Shown here: positions 1 to 9,604 of the stretch, piece after piece
Numbering within the stretch: position 1 is the first letter of the stretch
Layout: each line of letters opens with the position of its first letter
Assembly (NCBI RefSeq): GCF_012317045.1
Contig: NZ_CP051154.1
Span: 3,162,001 to 3,226,000 of the forward strand
Direction of reading: 5' to 3'
DNA length: 64,000 nt
Source of the DNA: Leifsonia sp. PS1209
GTDB taxonomy: Bacteria; Actinomycetota; Actinomycetes; Actinomycetales; Microbacteriaceae
Notes under the pieces: generated by a model
The model's input: the letters and a program-made list of their open reading frames with translations, nothing else
What the model was told of the DNA's origin: nothing
Database searches by the model: none
Translations under genes and position numbers: made by a program

Positions 1-2573
1 TGGTTGACGCCGGAGCCGAGCTCGTCGTCGCCGTCCTGCGAGTCGAAGACCTTGACACCGATGATCGTGCCCTCTTCACCGTGGGGAACCTTGAGCGAGG
101 TGTCGCGCACCTCGCGGCTCTTCTCGTTGAAGATCGCGCGGAGCAGACGCTCCTCGGCCGAGAGCTCGGTCTCGCCCTTCGGCGTGACCTTTCCGACCAG
201 GATGTCGCCGGGACGAACCTCGGCGCCGATGCGGATGATGCCGCGCTCGTCGAGGTCGGCCAGGAGGTCCGGGCTGACGTTCGGCAGGTCGCGGGTGATC
301 TCTTCCTTGCCCAGCTTGGTGTCGCGGGCGTCGACCTCGTACTCCTCGATGTGGATCGAGGAGAGGGTGTCGTCCTTCACCAGGTTCTGGCTCAGGATGA
401 TCGCGTCCTCGTAGTTGTGACCCTCCCACGGCATGAACGCGACGAGCAGGTTCTTGCCGAGCGCCAGCTCACCGTTCTCGGTGGCTGGGCCGTCGGCGAT
501 GACCTCGCCTGCTTCGATCCTGTCGCCCTCGGAGACGATGACGCGGTGGTTGTACGACGTGCCCTGGTTGGAGCGGTCGAACTTGCGCAGGTAGTAGGTC
601 TTCGTGCCGCCCTCGTCGAGCTGGATGGTGACGGCGTCAGCCGACACCTCCGACACGACTCCGGCCTTGTCGTTGATGAGCACGTCACCGGCGTCGATGG
701 CCGCGTAGCCCTCCATACCGGTTCCGACGAGCGGGCTCTCCGAACGGACGAGCGGCACAGCCTGACGCTGCATGTTCGCACCCATGAGGGCGCGGTTCGC
801 GTCGTCGTGCTCGAGGAACGGGATGAGCGAGGTCGCGACAGAAACCATCTGGCGCGGCGACACATCCATGTAGCCGATCTCGTCTGCGGGGATCAGGTCG
901 ACCTCTCCACCCTTCTGACGTGCCAGGACGCGGTCTTCCGCGAAGTGGCTGTCAGCGGTCAGCGGAGCGTTGGCCTGGGCGACGATGTAGTCGTCCTCCT
1001 CGCTCGCCGTGAGGTAGTCGATCTGGTCGGTGACTTTGCCGCCGACGACCTTGCGGTACGGCGTCTCGATGAAACCGAACGAGTTGATCCGCGCGAACGA
1101 TGCGAGCGAACCGATCAGGCCGATGTTCGGGCCTTCCGGGGTCTCGATCGGGCACATGCGGCCGTAGTGCGACGGGTGGACGTCACGGACCTCGACGCCG
1201 GCGCGCTCGCGGCTCAGACCACCGGGGCCGAGGGCCGAGAGGCGGCGCTTGTGGGTCAGACCCGCGAGCGGGTTGTTCTGGTCCATGAACTGCGACAGCT
1301 GGCTCGTTCCGAAGAACTCCTTGATCGCGGCGACGACGGGGCGCACGTTGATCAGGGTCTGCGGCGTGATGGCCTCGATGTCCTGCGTGGTCATGCGCTC
1401 GCGGACGACGCGCTCCATGCGGGACAGACCCGTGCGGACCTGGTTCTGGATGAGCTCGCCGACGGCGCGGATGCGACGGTTGCCGAAGTGGTCGATGTCG
1501 TCGACGTCGAGACGGATCTCGACCGGCTCACCGTTGCGGACGCCGTTGAAGGTGGTGCGGCCGTCGTGCAGCGCGACGAGGTACTTGATCGTGGCCAGGA
1601 TGTCCTGGACGGTGAGCACGGAGTCGCTGAGCGGGGCGTCGAGCCCGAGCTTGCGGTTGATCTTGTAACGGCCGACCTTCGCGAGGTCGTAGCGCTTCGG
1701 GTTGAAGTAGAAGTTGTCGAGGAGCGCACGCGCAGCCTCGGCAGCGACCTGCTCGCCCGGACGCAGCTTGCGGTAGATGTCCTTGAGCGCCTCCTCCTTG
1801 GTGAGGATGGCGTCCTTCTCGAGCGTGAGCTCGATCGACTGGTACCCGGCGAACTCCGAGAGGATCTCCTCGGAGGTGAGGCCGAGGGCCTTGAGGAACA
1901 CCGTGACCGACTGCTTGCGCTTGCGGTCGATGCGGACACCGACCTGGTCGCGCTTGTCGATCTCGAACTCGAGCCATGCACCACGGCTCGGGATGACGCG
2001 TGCAGAGTAGATGTCCTTGTCGGACGTCTTCTCTGGCGTGCGCTCGAAGTAGACGCCGGGGCTGCGGACGAGCTGCGACACGACGACACGCTCGGTGCCG
2101 TTGATGACGAAGGTGCCCTTCTCGGTCATCAGGGGGAAGTCGCCCATGAAGACGGTCTGCGTCTTGATCTCACCGGTGAGGTGATTCATGAACTCGGCTT
2201 CGACGTAGAGAGGAGCGGAGTAGGTCTTACCCTTCTCCTTGCACTCGTCGATCGAGTACTTCTTCTCTTCGAGGAAGGGGTTGGTGAAGGAGAGCTGCAT
2301 CGTCTCACCGAGGTCTTCGATGGGAGAGATCTCCTCGAAGATCTCCTCGAGACCGGTGTTGCTCGGCAGATCCTGTCGACCCTGCTCCTGGGCTTCGGCG
2401 ACGCGAGCCTTCCACGCGTCGTTTCCGACCAGCCAGTCGAAGCTCTCGGTCTGCAGTGCGAGCAGATCCGGAACGGTGAGGGTGTCAGTGATCTTTGCGA
2501 ACGAGAGACGAGATGCGTTTCGTCCGTTCTTGGGTGTCTTGTCAGTGTTGGTTGCGTTGCGCGCAGCAGCCAA
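1..2573 (-). CDS. rpoB: DNA-directed RNA polymerase subunit beta (5' part; 3' end outside window)
   Basis: Catalytic beta subunit of RNA polymerase. About 857 codons are present; the protein runs off the left edge, so roughly the last quarter of a typical 1160-residue actinobacterial RpoB is missing. The rifampicin-binding cluster is clear: [14 protein letters not shown] begins at residue 421, followed by [13 protein letters not shown]. The residues equivalent to E. coli D516, H526 and S531 are D431, H441 and S446, all wild type. I start it at a TTG (base 2573) because GGAGG (bases 2582-2586) lies 8 bases upstream and the peptide then begins [11 protein letters not shown], as in relatives; no ATG is better placed. 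A leader of about 185 bases separates it from a sigma-70-like promoter. rpoC would be expected just beyond the window edge. Confidence 0.97.
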   Translation of the reverse strand, partial: MAAARNATNTDKTPKNGRNASRLSFAKITDTLTVPDLLALQTESFDWLVGNDAWKARVAEAQEQGRQDLPSNTGLEEIFEEISPIEDLGETMQLSFTNPFLEEKKYSIDECKEKGKTYSAPLYVEAEFMNHLTGEIKTQTVFMGDFPLMTEKGTFVINGTERVVVSQLVRSPGVYFERTPEKTSDKDIYSARVIPSRGAWLEFEIDKRDQVGVRIDRKRKQSVTVFLKALGLTSEEILSEFAGYQSIELTLEKDAILTKEEALKDIYRKLRPGEQVAAEAARALLDNFYFNPKRYDLAKVGRYKINRKLGLDAPLSDSVLTVQDILATIKYLVALHDGRTTFNGVRNGEPVEIRLDVDDIDHFGNRRIRAVGELIQNQVRTGLSRMERVVRERMTTQDIEAITPQTLINVRPVVAAIKEFFGTSQLSQFMDQNNPLAGLTHKRRLSALGPGGLSRERAGVEVRDVHPSHYGRMCPIETPEGPNIGLIGSLASFARINSFGFIETPYRKVVGGKVTDQIDYLTASEEDDYIVAQANAPLTADSHFAEDRVLARQKGGEVDLIPADEIGYMDVSPRQMVSVATSLIPFLEHDDANRALMGANMQRQAVPLVRSESPLVGTGMEGYAAIDAGDVLINDKAGVVSEVSADAVTIQLDEGGTKTYYLRKFDRSNQGTSYNHRVIVSEGDRIEAGEVIADGPATENGELALGKNLLVAFMPWEGHNYEDAIILSQNLVKDDTLSSIHIEEYEVDARDTKLGKEEITRDLPNVSPDLLADLDERGIIRIGAEVRPGDILVGKVTPKGETELSAEERLLRAIFNEKSREVRDTSLKVPHGEEGTIIGVKVFDSQDGDDELGSGVN

Positions 2574-2871
2574 GGAAATAACCTCCGTGGGCCCCGTCGG
2601 GCCTCAGTTACTGTCTGTCAGTGTGTGTACTGTATGGACGAGAACTCCCAGGGGATCGTGCTGGCGCCCATCTGACCTGTGAACCAGGCCCAGGCGCGCA
2701 CGGAAGATAAGCAAGGCCGACCGCAATATGAAGGCAGATGTTTGTCTGGGAGCGCAAAAGACAACTATATGTCAAATGGACGCGCCGTGTCCACTCTTTT
2801 CTTGACCCGACGCGCATCCTTGCGGTATAACCCGCGAAGGCTCTGCGATATTTCCGCGGAACGACGCGGAT
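2574..2871. other. Intergenic region upstream of rpoB
   Basis: This 298-base gap lies between the 3' end of the SDR reductase gene and rpoB, both on the minus strand. It is less GC-rich than its surroundings, holds the minus-strand rpoB promoter and also a plus-strand TTGACC-N18-TATAAC (2802-2831) that faces the reductase gene. I see no protein gene in it. Confidence 0.5.
2764..2793 (-). promoter_or_regulatory. Probable rpoB promoter
   Basis: On the minus strand TGGACA (2793-2788) is followed after 18 bases by TATAGT (2769-2764), each matching the sigma-70 consensus at 5 of 6 positions. Transcription would start near 2757 and give an untranslated leader of about 185 bases before the rpoB TTG. 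This is inference from spacing and consensus. Confidence 0.5.
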
Positions 2872-3897
2872 TTAGCCCGTCGGAAGCGAGTCGACCGTCG
2901 CCAGAATCGCCTCTTCGCGCGACCGCGGAGACCAGCCGAGCACCCGTTCCGCCTTGGCAGCGGACGCCCGGCGCACCACGCCGACGTCCGGGAGCGACCC
3001 CCGCACGGTGCGGCTGAACGGCGCCAGCGCCTTCAGTGCCCAGTCCGGCATCGTCTTGGTCGTGATGCGGGCTCCGCCTTCTCCGAGGTGGCCCCGGATG
3101 AGGAGGGCGACCTCCTGGGCGCTCATCACGTCGCCGGAGATGGCGAGGAAGCGCTGACCGGCCGCCTCCTGCCTGGTCATCGCGAGCAGGTGCAGCGCCG
3201 CGACGTCGCGCACGTCGACGATGCCGAAGCTGACGTTCGGCAGGCGAGGGAGCCGCCCATCCCGAACAGCCTTGATCAGCTGGACCGAGCTGGAGTAGTC
3301 GTGGCCGAGCACGGGACCGAGGATGCCGACCGGGTTGACGGTCGCCAGTTCGAGCGCCACTCCCTCGCGCTGGACGAAATCCCAGGCGGCGCGCTCGGCG
3401 AGCGTCTTGGACTTCACGTACGCGCTCACGGGAACGCCGCTGTCGAGGTCGGTCCAGTCGTCCTCGGTGAACGGGCGGTCCGTCGGCGGGTGGCCGTAGC
3501 CGATCGCGGCGAACGAGGAGGTGAGCACGACCCGCTGCACGCCGGCATCCCGTGCGGCACGCAGCACGCGGAGGGCGCCGTCGCGGGCAGGCACGATGAG
3601 CTCGTTCTCGTCCTTGGGCTGCGTCGCCGGGAACGGGGAGGCGACGTGCAGCACGACGTCGCAACCGGCGACGGCCTCCGCCCAGCCGGCGTCGGCGGTG
3701 AGGTCGGCGACGGCGAAGGTCAGCCTGTCGCCTCCCGCATCCTCCAGGCCGCCCGCGACCAGTTGCGAACGGACGTCGGCGGCACGAGCCGGCGTGCGGA
3801 TGGTCGTGCGCACCTCGTATCCGGCCTGCAGCGCCTGCAGCACGCAGGTGGCGCCGACGAAGCCGGAGCCTCCGGTGACGAGCACTCGTTGTGTCAT
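2872..3897 (-). CDS. NAD(P)-dependent extended SDR reductase (epimerase / dihydroflavonol-reductase-like)
   Basis: A 341-residue Rossmann-fold oxidoreductase. The N-terminus VLVTGGSGFVGA is the GxxGxxG dinucleotide-binding motif. LHVASPF and VLTSSFAA follow, and the catalytic pair is in SAYVKSK (Tyr and Lys four residues apart), as in extended SDRs of the aldehyde/dihydroflavonol-4-reductase group. Length fits the family. Two ATGs are possible (3906 and 3897); the repeated AGGAGG at 3907-3915 is 9 bases from the one at 3897 and too close to the other, so I chose 3897. The substrate cannot be told from sequence. It lies downstream of the response regulator operon on the same strand, with only 22 bases between, so it could be read through from it. 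Confidence 0.85.
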   Translation of the reverse strand: MTQRVLVTGGSGFVGATCVLQALQAGYEVRTTIRTPARAADVRSQLVAGGLEDAGGDRLTFAVADLTADAGWAEAVAGCDVVLHVASPFPATQPKDENELIVPARDGALRVLRAARDAGVQRVVLTSSFAAIGYGHPPTDRPFTEDDWTDLDSGVPVSAYVKSKTLAERAAWDFVQREGVALELATVNPVGILGPVLGHDYSSSVQLIKAVRDGRLPRLPNVSFGIVDVRDVAALHLLAMTRQEAAGQRFLAISGDVMSAQEVALLIRGHLGEGGARITTKTMPDWALKALAPFSRTVRGSLPDVGVVRRASAAKAERVLGWSPRSREEAILATVDSLPTG

Positions 3898-3919
3898 GCG
3901 GCCCATCCTCCTCCTGAAT

Positions 3920-4573
3920 CTAGGAACGGACGAGGGCGATGACTTGAGCGCGGTCGCGCACGGCGAGCTTGGCGAAGATGGCGTTGATGTGCGTCTTCAC
4001 CGTGGCGACGCTGACGAACAGCGTGGAGGCGATCTCGCCGTTGCTGAGGCCGTCTGCGACGAGGGCGAGCACATCCACCTCCCGTTTCGTCAGTGTCGGG
4101 AAGCGGTCGGAGAGCGATGGTACCGGCGCCGGCGCTGCGCTGCCGGTCAGGCTGTTGACGAGCAGCGCGCCGACCTCGGGCGCGAACGTCGACTGGCCGC
4201 GGGCGACGGCCCGCACGGCGGCCGCGAGCTCCGCACGGCCCGCGTCCTTGGTGAGGTAGCCGCGGGCTCCAGCGCGCAGGGCGCCGAGGATCGACTCGTC
4301 GTCGGCGTACGTGGTGAGCACCAGGATCGCCGTTCCCGGCACCTCGCGCACGATCCGCTCCGTGGCGGCGACCCCGTCGACACCGGGCATGCGCAAGTCC
4401 ATCAGCACCACATCCGGATGCTCGGCCACGGCGAGCGCGACCGCACGCTCCCCGTCCTCCGCAGCGCCGACCACCTCGATGTCCGGCAGCAGGCCGAGCA
4501 CGGTGACGAGGCCGTCGCGGATGATGGCCTGGTCGTCCGCGACGACGACGCGGATCCGGGGTTCGTCGGTCAT
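3920..4573 (-). CDS. LuxR/NarL-family response regulator
   Basis: A 217-residue two-component response regulator. The receiver domain (residues 1-125) has the acidic pair in VVVADDQ, the phospho-acceptor Asp in VVLMDLRMPG, a Thr in VLTTYA and the Lys in YLTKDA. The C-terminal LuxR-type helix-turn-helix (about 150-217) carries LTKREVDVLALVADGLSN and VSVATVKTHI. Its ATG overlaps the stop of the histidine kinase gene as ATGA, so the pair is translationally coupled and should be cognate. Organisation resembles DesK/DesR and LiaS/LiaR pairs; the signal is unknown. Confidence 0.93.
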   Translation of the reverse strand: MTDEPRIRVVVADDQAIIRDGLVTVLGLLPDIEVVGAAEDGERAVALAVAEHPDVVLMDLRMPGVDGVAATERIVREVPGTAILVLTTYADDESILGALRAGARGYLTKDAGRAELAAAVRAVARGQSTFAPEVGALLVNSLTGSAAPAPVPSLSDRFPTLTKREVDVLALVADGLSNGEIASTLFVSVATVKTHINAIFAKLAVRDRAQVIALVRS

Positions 4574-5718
4574 GAGAGCCTCGCCTCCACAGTCACGGTG
4601 AAGCGGTCGCCGACGACGCCGGCCGTCGCAGCACCACCGAGTGGGAGGGCGGCGACGCGTTCGCGCATCCCGTCGAGGCCGTGCCCTCCTCCGGTCGCGG
4701 CGAGTTCGCCGACGTCGTCGGAGAGCGGGTTGGAGACGGTGAGGCGCACGCGACCACTCTGCCAGTCGATGTCGGCGCGCACCGGCTCGCCCTGGGCGTG
4801 CTTGCGCGCATTGCTCAGCGATTCCTGCAGGGCGCGCTGCAGTGCGGCGCCCTGAGCGGCGGTGAGCTCGGCCGGCTCGCCGTGGGTGGTGAGGTCGACC
4901 ACGCCGCCGAGGGAGCGGTGGGCGGCGAGCAGGTCGTCGACCGCCGCCGCGAAGGCCGCTGGCTCGACGACCATCCCGAATGCGCCGCTCCCCGCTGGAT
5001 CGCGCAGCGCGGCGACCGCACGCCTGGCCTCGCTCAACCCGCTCGCGGCGAGCGCCCGCGCGTCGGTCACCCTGGCCGTCGCGGCCGCGGTGTCCCCCGC
5101 TTCGAGGAGGGCTTCGACTGCATCCAGCTGGATGACCAGCCCGCCGAGGCTGTGCGCGAGCACGTCGTGCAGGTCACGGGCGATGGCGACGCGGGCCGCC
5201 TCCTCGCGCATCTCGCGTTCGCGCTCCTGCAGCAGCGCCGCCTGCTCCTCCGACTGGCGGAACTGGCGGCGGCTGAGCCCGGCGAACACCGCGAGCACCA
5301 CGCCGCCCATCATGGCGAGCACGGCGCCGACACTCGTTCCGAACGGCACCGCACCGGCGGCGACGAGCGCCAGTGTCACCACGGCCAGACCGAATCCCTC
5401 CAGCACCGGCCGGCGTGGAGCGCCGACCGTGGCGAGCACGGCGATGGCGGCCGGGACGACGGAGAGCCCGTCCGACGGGGCCGCGACGAGTCCGCCGGCG
5501 ACGGCGGCGACGACCAGGAGAGCCGTCTCCCCTGCGCGGACACCCGCGAGCGCGATGGCGCCGCGAGCGACCCAGGCGGCGTCCGCGACCAGAGCGAGGA
5601 CCAGCACCCAGACAGGGCGCTCCGCCGAGTGCGAGACGATCAGCGAGAACCCGATGGCCAGCGCGCCGACGAGGTTCAGCGCGAAGGCCAGCGGGCTCTG
5701 CTGTCTGGGCGGGTTCAC
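4570..5718 (-). CDS. Sensor histidine kinase (HisKA_3 / NarL-partner type)
   Basis: A 382-residue membrane sensor kinase. The first 150 or so residues are several hydrophobic segments (beginning FALNLVGALAIGFSLIV). A short coiled linker leads to the dimerisation helix with the phospho-acceptor in ARDLHDVLAHS, and the HATPase domain follows with the N-box in SLSNARKHA and the G-box in GGGHGLDGMRERV. The start is a GTG at 5718 that overlaps the stop of the upstream membrane protein as GTGA; the 3' end overlaps the response regulator start as ATGA. So the three genes form one tightly coupled operon. No large extracellular loop is seen, which suggests sensing in or at the membrane. Confidence 0.92.
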   Translation of the reverse strand: MNPPRQQSPLAFALNLVGALAIGFSLIVSHSAERPVWVLVLALVADAAWVARGAIALAGVRAGETALLVVAAVAGGLVAAPSDGLSVVPAAIAVLATVGAPRRPVLEGFGLAVVTLALVAAGAVPFGTSVGAVLAMMGGVVLAVFAGLSRRQFRQSEEQAALLQEREREMREEAARVAIARDLHDVLAHSLGGLVIQLDAVEALLEAGDTAAATARVTDARALAASGLSEARRAVAALRDPAGSGAFGMVVEPAAFAAAVDDLLAAHRSLGGVVDLTTHGEPAELTAAQGAALQRALQESLSNARKHAQGEPVRADIDWQSGRVRLTVSNPLSDDVGELAATGGGHGLDGMRERVAALPLGGAATAGVVGDRFTVTVEARLS

Positions 5719-6269
5719 GATCCCATCATGCTGCGATTCGGGTCCGCGGCGTTGACGGTGGCCGCAGCGTGGCGGCCGAGCCGCTGGGCGAACACCGCGG
5801 TGCGCGCCGCCCGGTTGGCCGCGAGCATGAGCAGGATGACGCCGGTGGACGCCGCCAGGTGCGATCCGGCCATCCCGGCCAGCACGTCGATGCCGACGCG
5901 GACGACGATCACGAGCACCCAGAGCGCGAGCCCCCACGCACCTGTGCGCGACTCGTAGGTCGCCACGTCCCTGCGGTCCTTGCCGATGTCGATCGGCTCC
6001 GGCAGCAGCCGGAAGTGGGCGATCGCCCCCATCCACGCTCCGATGCCGAGCGAGATCGCGAGCTCGACGACGAGGACGCCGATGTCGAGGGCGGTGAGCG
6101 CGGCGGGCTTCGTGGTCTGGGCGATGAGGACGAGGCCGATGATGCCGAAGATCGCGGGGCCACGCCACATGCGGCCGAGCGAGACGGGCCGCCAGGTCAT
6201 CTGCCGGAAGCCGATCCAGCCGATCGCCGCGACGATGAGAAGAGCGTTTCCGAGCATTTGGATGGTCAT
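5715..6269 (-). CDS. Multi-pass membrane protein, first gene of the two-component operon
   Basis: A 184-residue hydrophobic protein with about five membrane segments (near residues 5-20, 38-52, 60-85, 112-130 and 138-155) and a short polar C-terminus. I do not recognise a named family. It starts at an ATG with GAAAGG six bases upstream, and its stop overlaps the histidine kinase GTG start. This places it as a likely accessory or signal-input subunit of the kinase, by inference from the operon only. Confidence 0.75.
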   Translation of the reverse strand: MTIQMLGNALLIVAAIGWIGFRQMTWRPVSLGRMWRGPAIFGIIGLVLIAQTTKPAALTALDIGVLVVELAISLGIGAWMGAIAHFRLLPEPIDIGKDRRDVATYESRTGAWGLALWVLVIVVRVGIDVLAGMAGSHLAASTGVILLMLAANRAARTAVFAQRLGRHAAATVNAADPNRSMMGS

Positions 6270-6412
6270 GACCGGCCTTTCGTGAGCGTGTGGCGCCGGG
6301 AGGTTCCCGGCACTGTTCCAGCGTGCTGCGCGGGCCGCGCATCCGGCACCGCCCCTGGGTGGAGATGCGGGTGGAGATCGGGCGGGCGGCGGGCGCGACT
6401 AGGGTGGATGCC

Positions 6413-7279
6413 GTGCCAGAGAACCCGTCCGTCGTGCTCAAGGAGAGCGGTTACCTCGCGACGATCGAACCGGACAGGTTCGTGCCGGGTTCGTACCAGC
6501 TCGTGGTCGACGGCACGCCCCAGTCGCACGTGAACCTCGACGACCCCTCCCAGCTGTTCTTCGAGTACGTGCAGCGGATGGGGAACGTCATCGACCTCAT
6601 CGGCGATCCTGGCGAGCCGATCACCGCCGTGCACCTGGGAGCCGGGGCGCTGACGCTGCCGCGCTACATCGCGCACACCCGGCCGGGTTCCCGCCAGCAG
6701 GTGGTGGAGCTGGAGAGCAACCTCGTCGACCTGGTGCGCGAGAACCTGCCGCTCCCCCGGTATGCGCAGGTGCGCATCCGGCACGGGGACGCCCGCGAGG
6801 TGGTCGGCAAGCTGCCCGCCGGGCTGCGCGGTTCCGTCGACCTGCTGGTCATCGACATCTTCAGCGGCGCCCGCACGCCCGCACACGTGACGAGTGTGGA
6901 GTTCTACCGCTCGGCCGTCTCCCTGCTCGCCCCGGACGGGATCGTGCTGGTGAACGTCGCTGACGGTCCCCCGCTGTCGTTCGCCCGCAGCCAGATCGCG
7001 ACGCTCGGCGCCGTGGTGGAGAACGTCGCGGCGCTGGCCGAGACGCAGGTGCTCAAGGGGCGGCGGTTCGGCAACGTGGTGCTGGTGGGCTCGAACGCCT
7101 CCCTGCCCCTCGACTGGCTGCCGCGCCTGCTGGCGAGCGGGCCGCATCCGGCCAAGGCTGTGGCAGGAGCCGAGCTGAAGACGTTCGCCGGGAAGGCGCC
7201 GATCGTCACGGACGCGACGAGTGTGCCGTCCCCTCCCCCTGCGCGCAGCATCTTCCAGACAGGGACGCGCAGAGACTAG
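6413..7279 (+). CDS. Spermidine synthase-like protein (SAM-methyltransferase fold)
   Basis: A 288-residue protein of the spermidine-synthase-like group common in actinobacteria. The nucleotide/dcSAM-binding loop is in AVHLGAGALTLPRY, followed by the acidic VVELESNLV, an acidic IRHGDARE, and the active-site strand in LLVIDIFSGA. The family members of this type often lack proof of polyamine synthesis, so the activity is uncertain. I start at the GTG at 6413: TAGGGT (6400-6405) lies 7 bases before it, a spacing that fits a leaderless mRNA, and the upstream in-frame stretch looks non-coding. It ends 9 bases from the convergent pxpC stop. Confidence 0.75.
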   Translation: MPENPSVVLKESGYLATIEPDRFVPGSYQLVVDGTPQSHVNLDDPSQLFFEYVQRMGNVIDLIGDPGEPITAVHLGAGALTLPRYIAHTRPGSRQQVVELESNLVDLVRENLPLPRYAQVRIRHGDAREVVGKLPAGLRGSVDLLVIDIFSGARTPAHVTSVEFYRSAVSLLAPDGIVLVNVADGPPLSFARSQIATLGAVVENVAALAETQVLKGRRFGNVVLVGSNASLPLDWLPRLLASGPHPAKAVAGAELKTFAGKAPIVTDATSVPSPPPARSIFQTGTRRD

Positions 7280-7288
7280 TCGCGGGCG

Positions 7289-8191
7289 TCAGGCGTGCCG
7301 GAAGGTGACGGCCTGGCCGGGCCGCAGCTGCGCGAAGGCGTCGAGCGAGGCGTCGGCGACGACGGCGATCACCGGATAGCCGCCCGTGACGGGATGGTCG
7401 GCGAGCAGCACGGTCGGCCTGCCGTCCGGTGAGACCTGCACGGAGCCTGCGACCATCGGCTCGCTCGGCAGCTCCGCGGGGTTCGACCGTTCCAGTAGCG
7501 GCACGGGGTGCGCATCCACCCCGGCGGCGTGCGCCGGGCGACGCGGAGGGTCGAGCCGCGCGCCGACCCGGTTGCTCGCCGCGCTCAGCCGCCACTCCGC
7601 GGTGTAGAACGCGTCGATGGCCTCCGCCGTGAACCAGTCGGCGCGGGGGCCGGGATGGGCGCGCACCTCCACCACGCCCGCCACCGGCTCCGCGACGGGC
7701 ACGAAGTCGAGCAGGGGCACCTCGGCCCGTGGATGCTCGCCCACCGGCAGCGTGTCCCCCGCCAGGATGGGCGCCGGCCCGAGGGCCGAGAGCAGGTCGG
7801 TGGAGCGCGACCCGAGCACCGGCTCGGCGATGACGCCGCCGCGGACGGCGAGATAGCTGCGCGCACCGACCGCCGGCGGGGCGATCCGCAGCACGGCACC
7901 GGCTTCCGTGTGCTGCGCGAGGTGCGGATCGACGGGCACGCCGTCGAGCGTGATCGGCCCGGCTGCGCCGGTCACCGCGAACCAGGCCGGTGCGTCGAAC
8001 CGTGCGGTGAAGCCGCCGAACAGGATCTCCAGGCCCGCGCATCCAGCGTCGTTGCCGAGCAGGCGGTTGCCGAGCGACAGCGCTGCCCTGTCGAGCGCGC
8101 CGGACGGGCTGACGCCGAGGTGCGAGAGCCCAGGCCGTCCTCTGTCCTGGACGACGGTGAGCGGACCCGGCTCGATGACGACGATGCTCAC
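7289..8191 (-). CDS. pxpC: 5-oxoprolinase subunit PxpC (biotin-dependent carboxyltransferase-like)
   Basis: A 300-residue AHS2/KipA-family protein. The N-terminus IEPGPLTVVQDRGRPGLSHLGV and SGALDRAALSLGNRLLGN are typical of the family, as is the late PVTGGYPVIAVV. Together with PxpA and PxpB it forms the prokaryotic ATP-dependent 5-oxoprolinase that opens 5-oxoproline (pyroglutamate) to glutamate. It starts at a GTG overlapping the pxpB stop as GTGA and is the last gene of the operon. Length matches the family. Confidence 0.92.
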   Translation of the reverse strand: MSIVVIEPGPLTVVQDRGRPGLSHLGVSPSGALDRAALSLGNRLLGNDAGCAGLEILFGGFTARFDAPAWFAVTGAAGPITLDGVPVDPHLAQHTEAGAVLRIAPPAVGARSYLAVRGGVIAEPVLGSRSTDLLSALGPAPILAGDTLPVGEHPRAEVPLLDFVPVAEPVAGVVEVRAHPGPRADWFTAEAIDAFYTAEWRLSAASNRVGARLDPPRRPAHAAGVDAHPVPLLERSNPAELPSEPMVAGSVQVSPDGRPTVLLADHPVTGGYPVIAVVADASLDAFAQLRPGQAVTFRHA

Positions 8192-8805
8192 GGCGCCTCC
8201 ACGAACCGGACGACCGTGCCGGGCGAGAGGAGCGCCGGAGTCTCGGAGGCCGCATCCCAGACGGTCGCGGCGGTGCTGCCGATCAGCTGCCAGCCGCCGG
8301 GACTCGACCGCGGGTACACGCCGCTGAACTCGCCGGCCAGGCCGACGGCGCCGGCGGGGACCGCTGTGCGCGGGGTCGCACGGCGGGGCACCACGAGGCG
8401 GTCGTGGTCGGTGACCAGATAGCCGAAACCGGGCGCGAAGCCGCAGAACGCGACCCGCCAGGTGGAGCCGGTGTGCAGCGCGACGACCTCGGCGGGGCGC
8501 ATCCCGAGCAGGGCGGCGACCTCGGCCAGATCGTCTCCGTCGTACCGCACGGGAAGCTCGACGGTGCTCCGGTCGTCCGTGGCCCGCTGCTCGGGGACGG
8601 CGTGCGCCAGCCAGTTCGCCGCGACGCTCAGCGGCAGCACGGCCGGATCGACGGCGACGCCGATCGTGCGCGCGGCCGGCACCAGTTCGACGACCCCGGC
8701 CGGGCGGGTGCGCTCGAGCGTGCCGTAGAGGGCGAGCACCGCATCCAGGTCGTCGAGCTCGGCCAGCAGGGCGCTGTCGCCGTTCGGGAGGACGCGCACG
8801 GTCAT
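8188..8805 (-). CDS. pxpB: 5-oxoprolinase subunit PxpB
   Basis: A 205-residue AHS1/KipI-family protein with the N-terminal VRVLPNGDSALLAEL, the middle LPVRYDGDDL, and the C-terminal CGFAPGFGYL and GVYPRSSPGGWQLIG motifs. It is the cyclophilin-like partner of PxpC. I chose the ATG at 8805 because GGAGG (8813-8817) is 7 bases upstream; a GTG at 8811 is too close to it. The start overlaps the pxpA stop (ATGA) and the stop overlaps pxpC (GTGA), so A, B and C should be made in step. Confidence 0.92.
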   Translation of the reverse strand: MTVRVLPNGDSALLAELDDLDAVLALYGTLERTRPAGVVELVPAARTIGVAVDPAVLPLSVAANWLAHAVPEQRATDDRSTVELPVRYDGDDLAEVAALLGMRPAEVVALHTGSTWRVAFCGFAPGFGYLVTDHDRLVVPRRATPRTAVPAGAVGLAGEFSGVYPRSSPGGWQLIGSTAATVWDAASETPALLSPGTVVRFVEAP

Positions 8806-9563
8806 CGCCACGCCTCCACGCGCACGCCGGCGTCGGTGAGTGCGGCCCGGACGGCGGCGGCCATCGCGACGGCGCCCGGGGTATCGCCGTGGACGCAGAG
8901 CGAGTCGACGCGCACCTCGATGTCCGTGCCGTCGGCGGCGATGACCCGGCCGTCGAGCGCGAGGCGCACGGCGCGCTCCGCGATGGCGGCGTCTCCGGAG
9001 AGGACGGCGCCCGGCTCGGTGCGCGGCACCAGGGTGCCGTCCGCGCGGTAGCCGCGGTCGACGAAGGCCTCGTTGACGAAACGGAGTCCGGCATCCTGTG
9101 CCGCCTCCGCGATGGCGGAGCCGGCGAGACCGAGGATCGGGAGGGACGGGTCGAAAGCGGCGACCGCGCTCGCGACGGCGCGCGCCTGCTCCCGGTCGGT
9201 GACGATGCGATTGTAGAGGGCGCCGTGCGGCTTCACGTACGAGACGCGCGTTCCGGCGACACGGGCGATGCCGCTCAGCGCGGCGAGCTGGTACAGCGTC
9301 TCGTCATGCAGAGTGCCGGGTTCCACCTCCATGCTGCGGCGGCCGAACCCGGCGAGGTCCCGGTAGGAGACGTGCGCGCCGACGGCGACGCCCTGCTCGG
9401 CGGCGAGGCGGCAAATGGCCAGCATCGTGGATGCGTCACCCGCGTGGAACCCGCATGCCACGTTGGCGCTCGACACCAGTCGCAGCATGGCGGCGTCGTC
9501 GCCCATCCGCCAGGCGCCGAACGACTCGCCGAGGTCGCTGTTGAGGTCGATCGAACGTTCCAC
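8802..9563 (-). CDS. pxpA: 5-oxoprolinase subunit PxpA (LamB/YcsF family)
   Basis: A 253-residue metal-dependent amidohydrolase-like subunit of 5-oxoprolinase. SIDLNSDLGESFG at the N-terminus, SANVACGFHAGD, GAHVSYRDLAGFGRR, VKPHGALYN and the C-terminal SLCVHGDTPGAV are all diagnostic of the family. The GTG at 9563 gives the standard N-terminus and the usual length; an upstream ATG at 9599 would add 12 residues and has no ribosome-binding site. It follows the CGNR regulator gene by about 40 bases and is coupled to pxpB. Confidence 0.93.
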   Translation of the reverse strand: MERSIDLNSDLGESFGAWRMGDDAAMLRLVSSANVACGFHAGDASTMLAICRLAAEQGVAVGAHVSYRDLAGFGRRSMEVEPGTLHDETLYQLAALSGIARVAGTRVSYVKPHGALYNRIVTDREQARAVASAVAAFDPSLPILGLAGSAIAEAAQDAGLRFVNEAFVDRGYRADGTLVPRTEPGAVLSGDAAIAERAVRLALDGRVIAADGTDIEVRVDSLCVHGDTPGAVAMAAAVRAALTDAGVRVEAWR

Positions 9564-9604
9564 CCCTCCATTGTGCCGGGTGGTCGCTCGCGCAGCCATC
9601 GAGG

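Noticed and set aside
81..2675. 864-codon open frame on the plus strand opposite rpoB
   Set aside because: It is antisense to a clear rpoB and its product is an Arg/Asp/Val/Leu-rich shadow typical of GC-rich DNA, with no motif.
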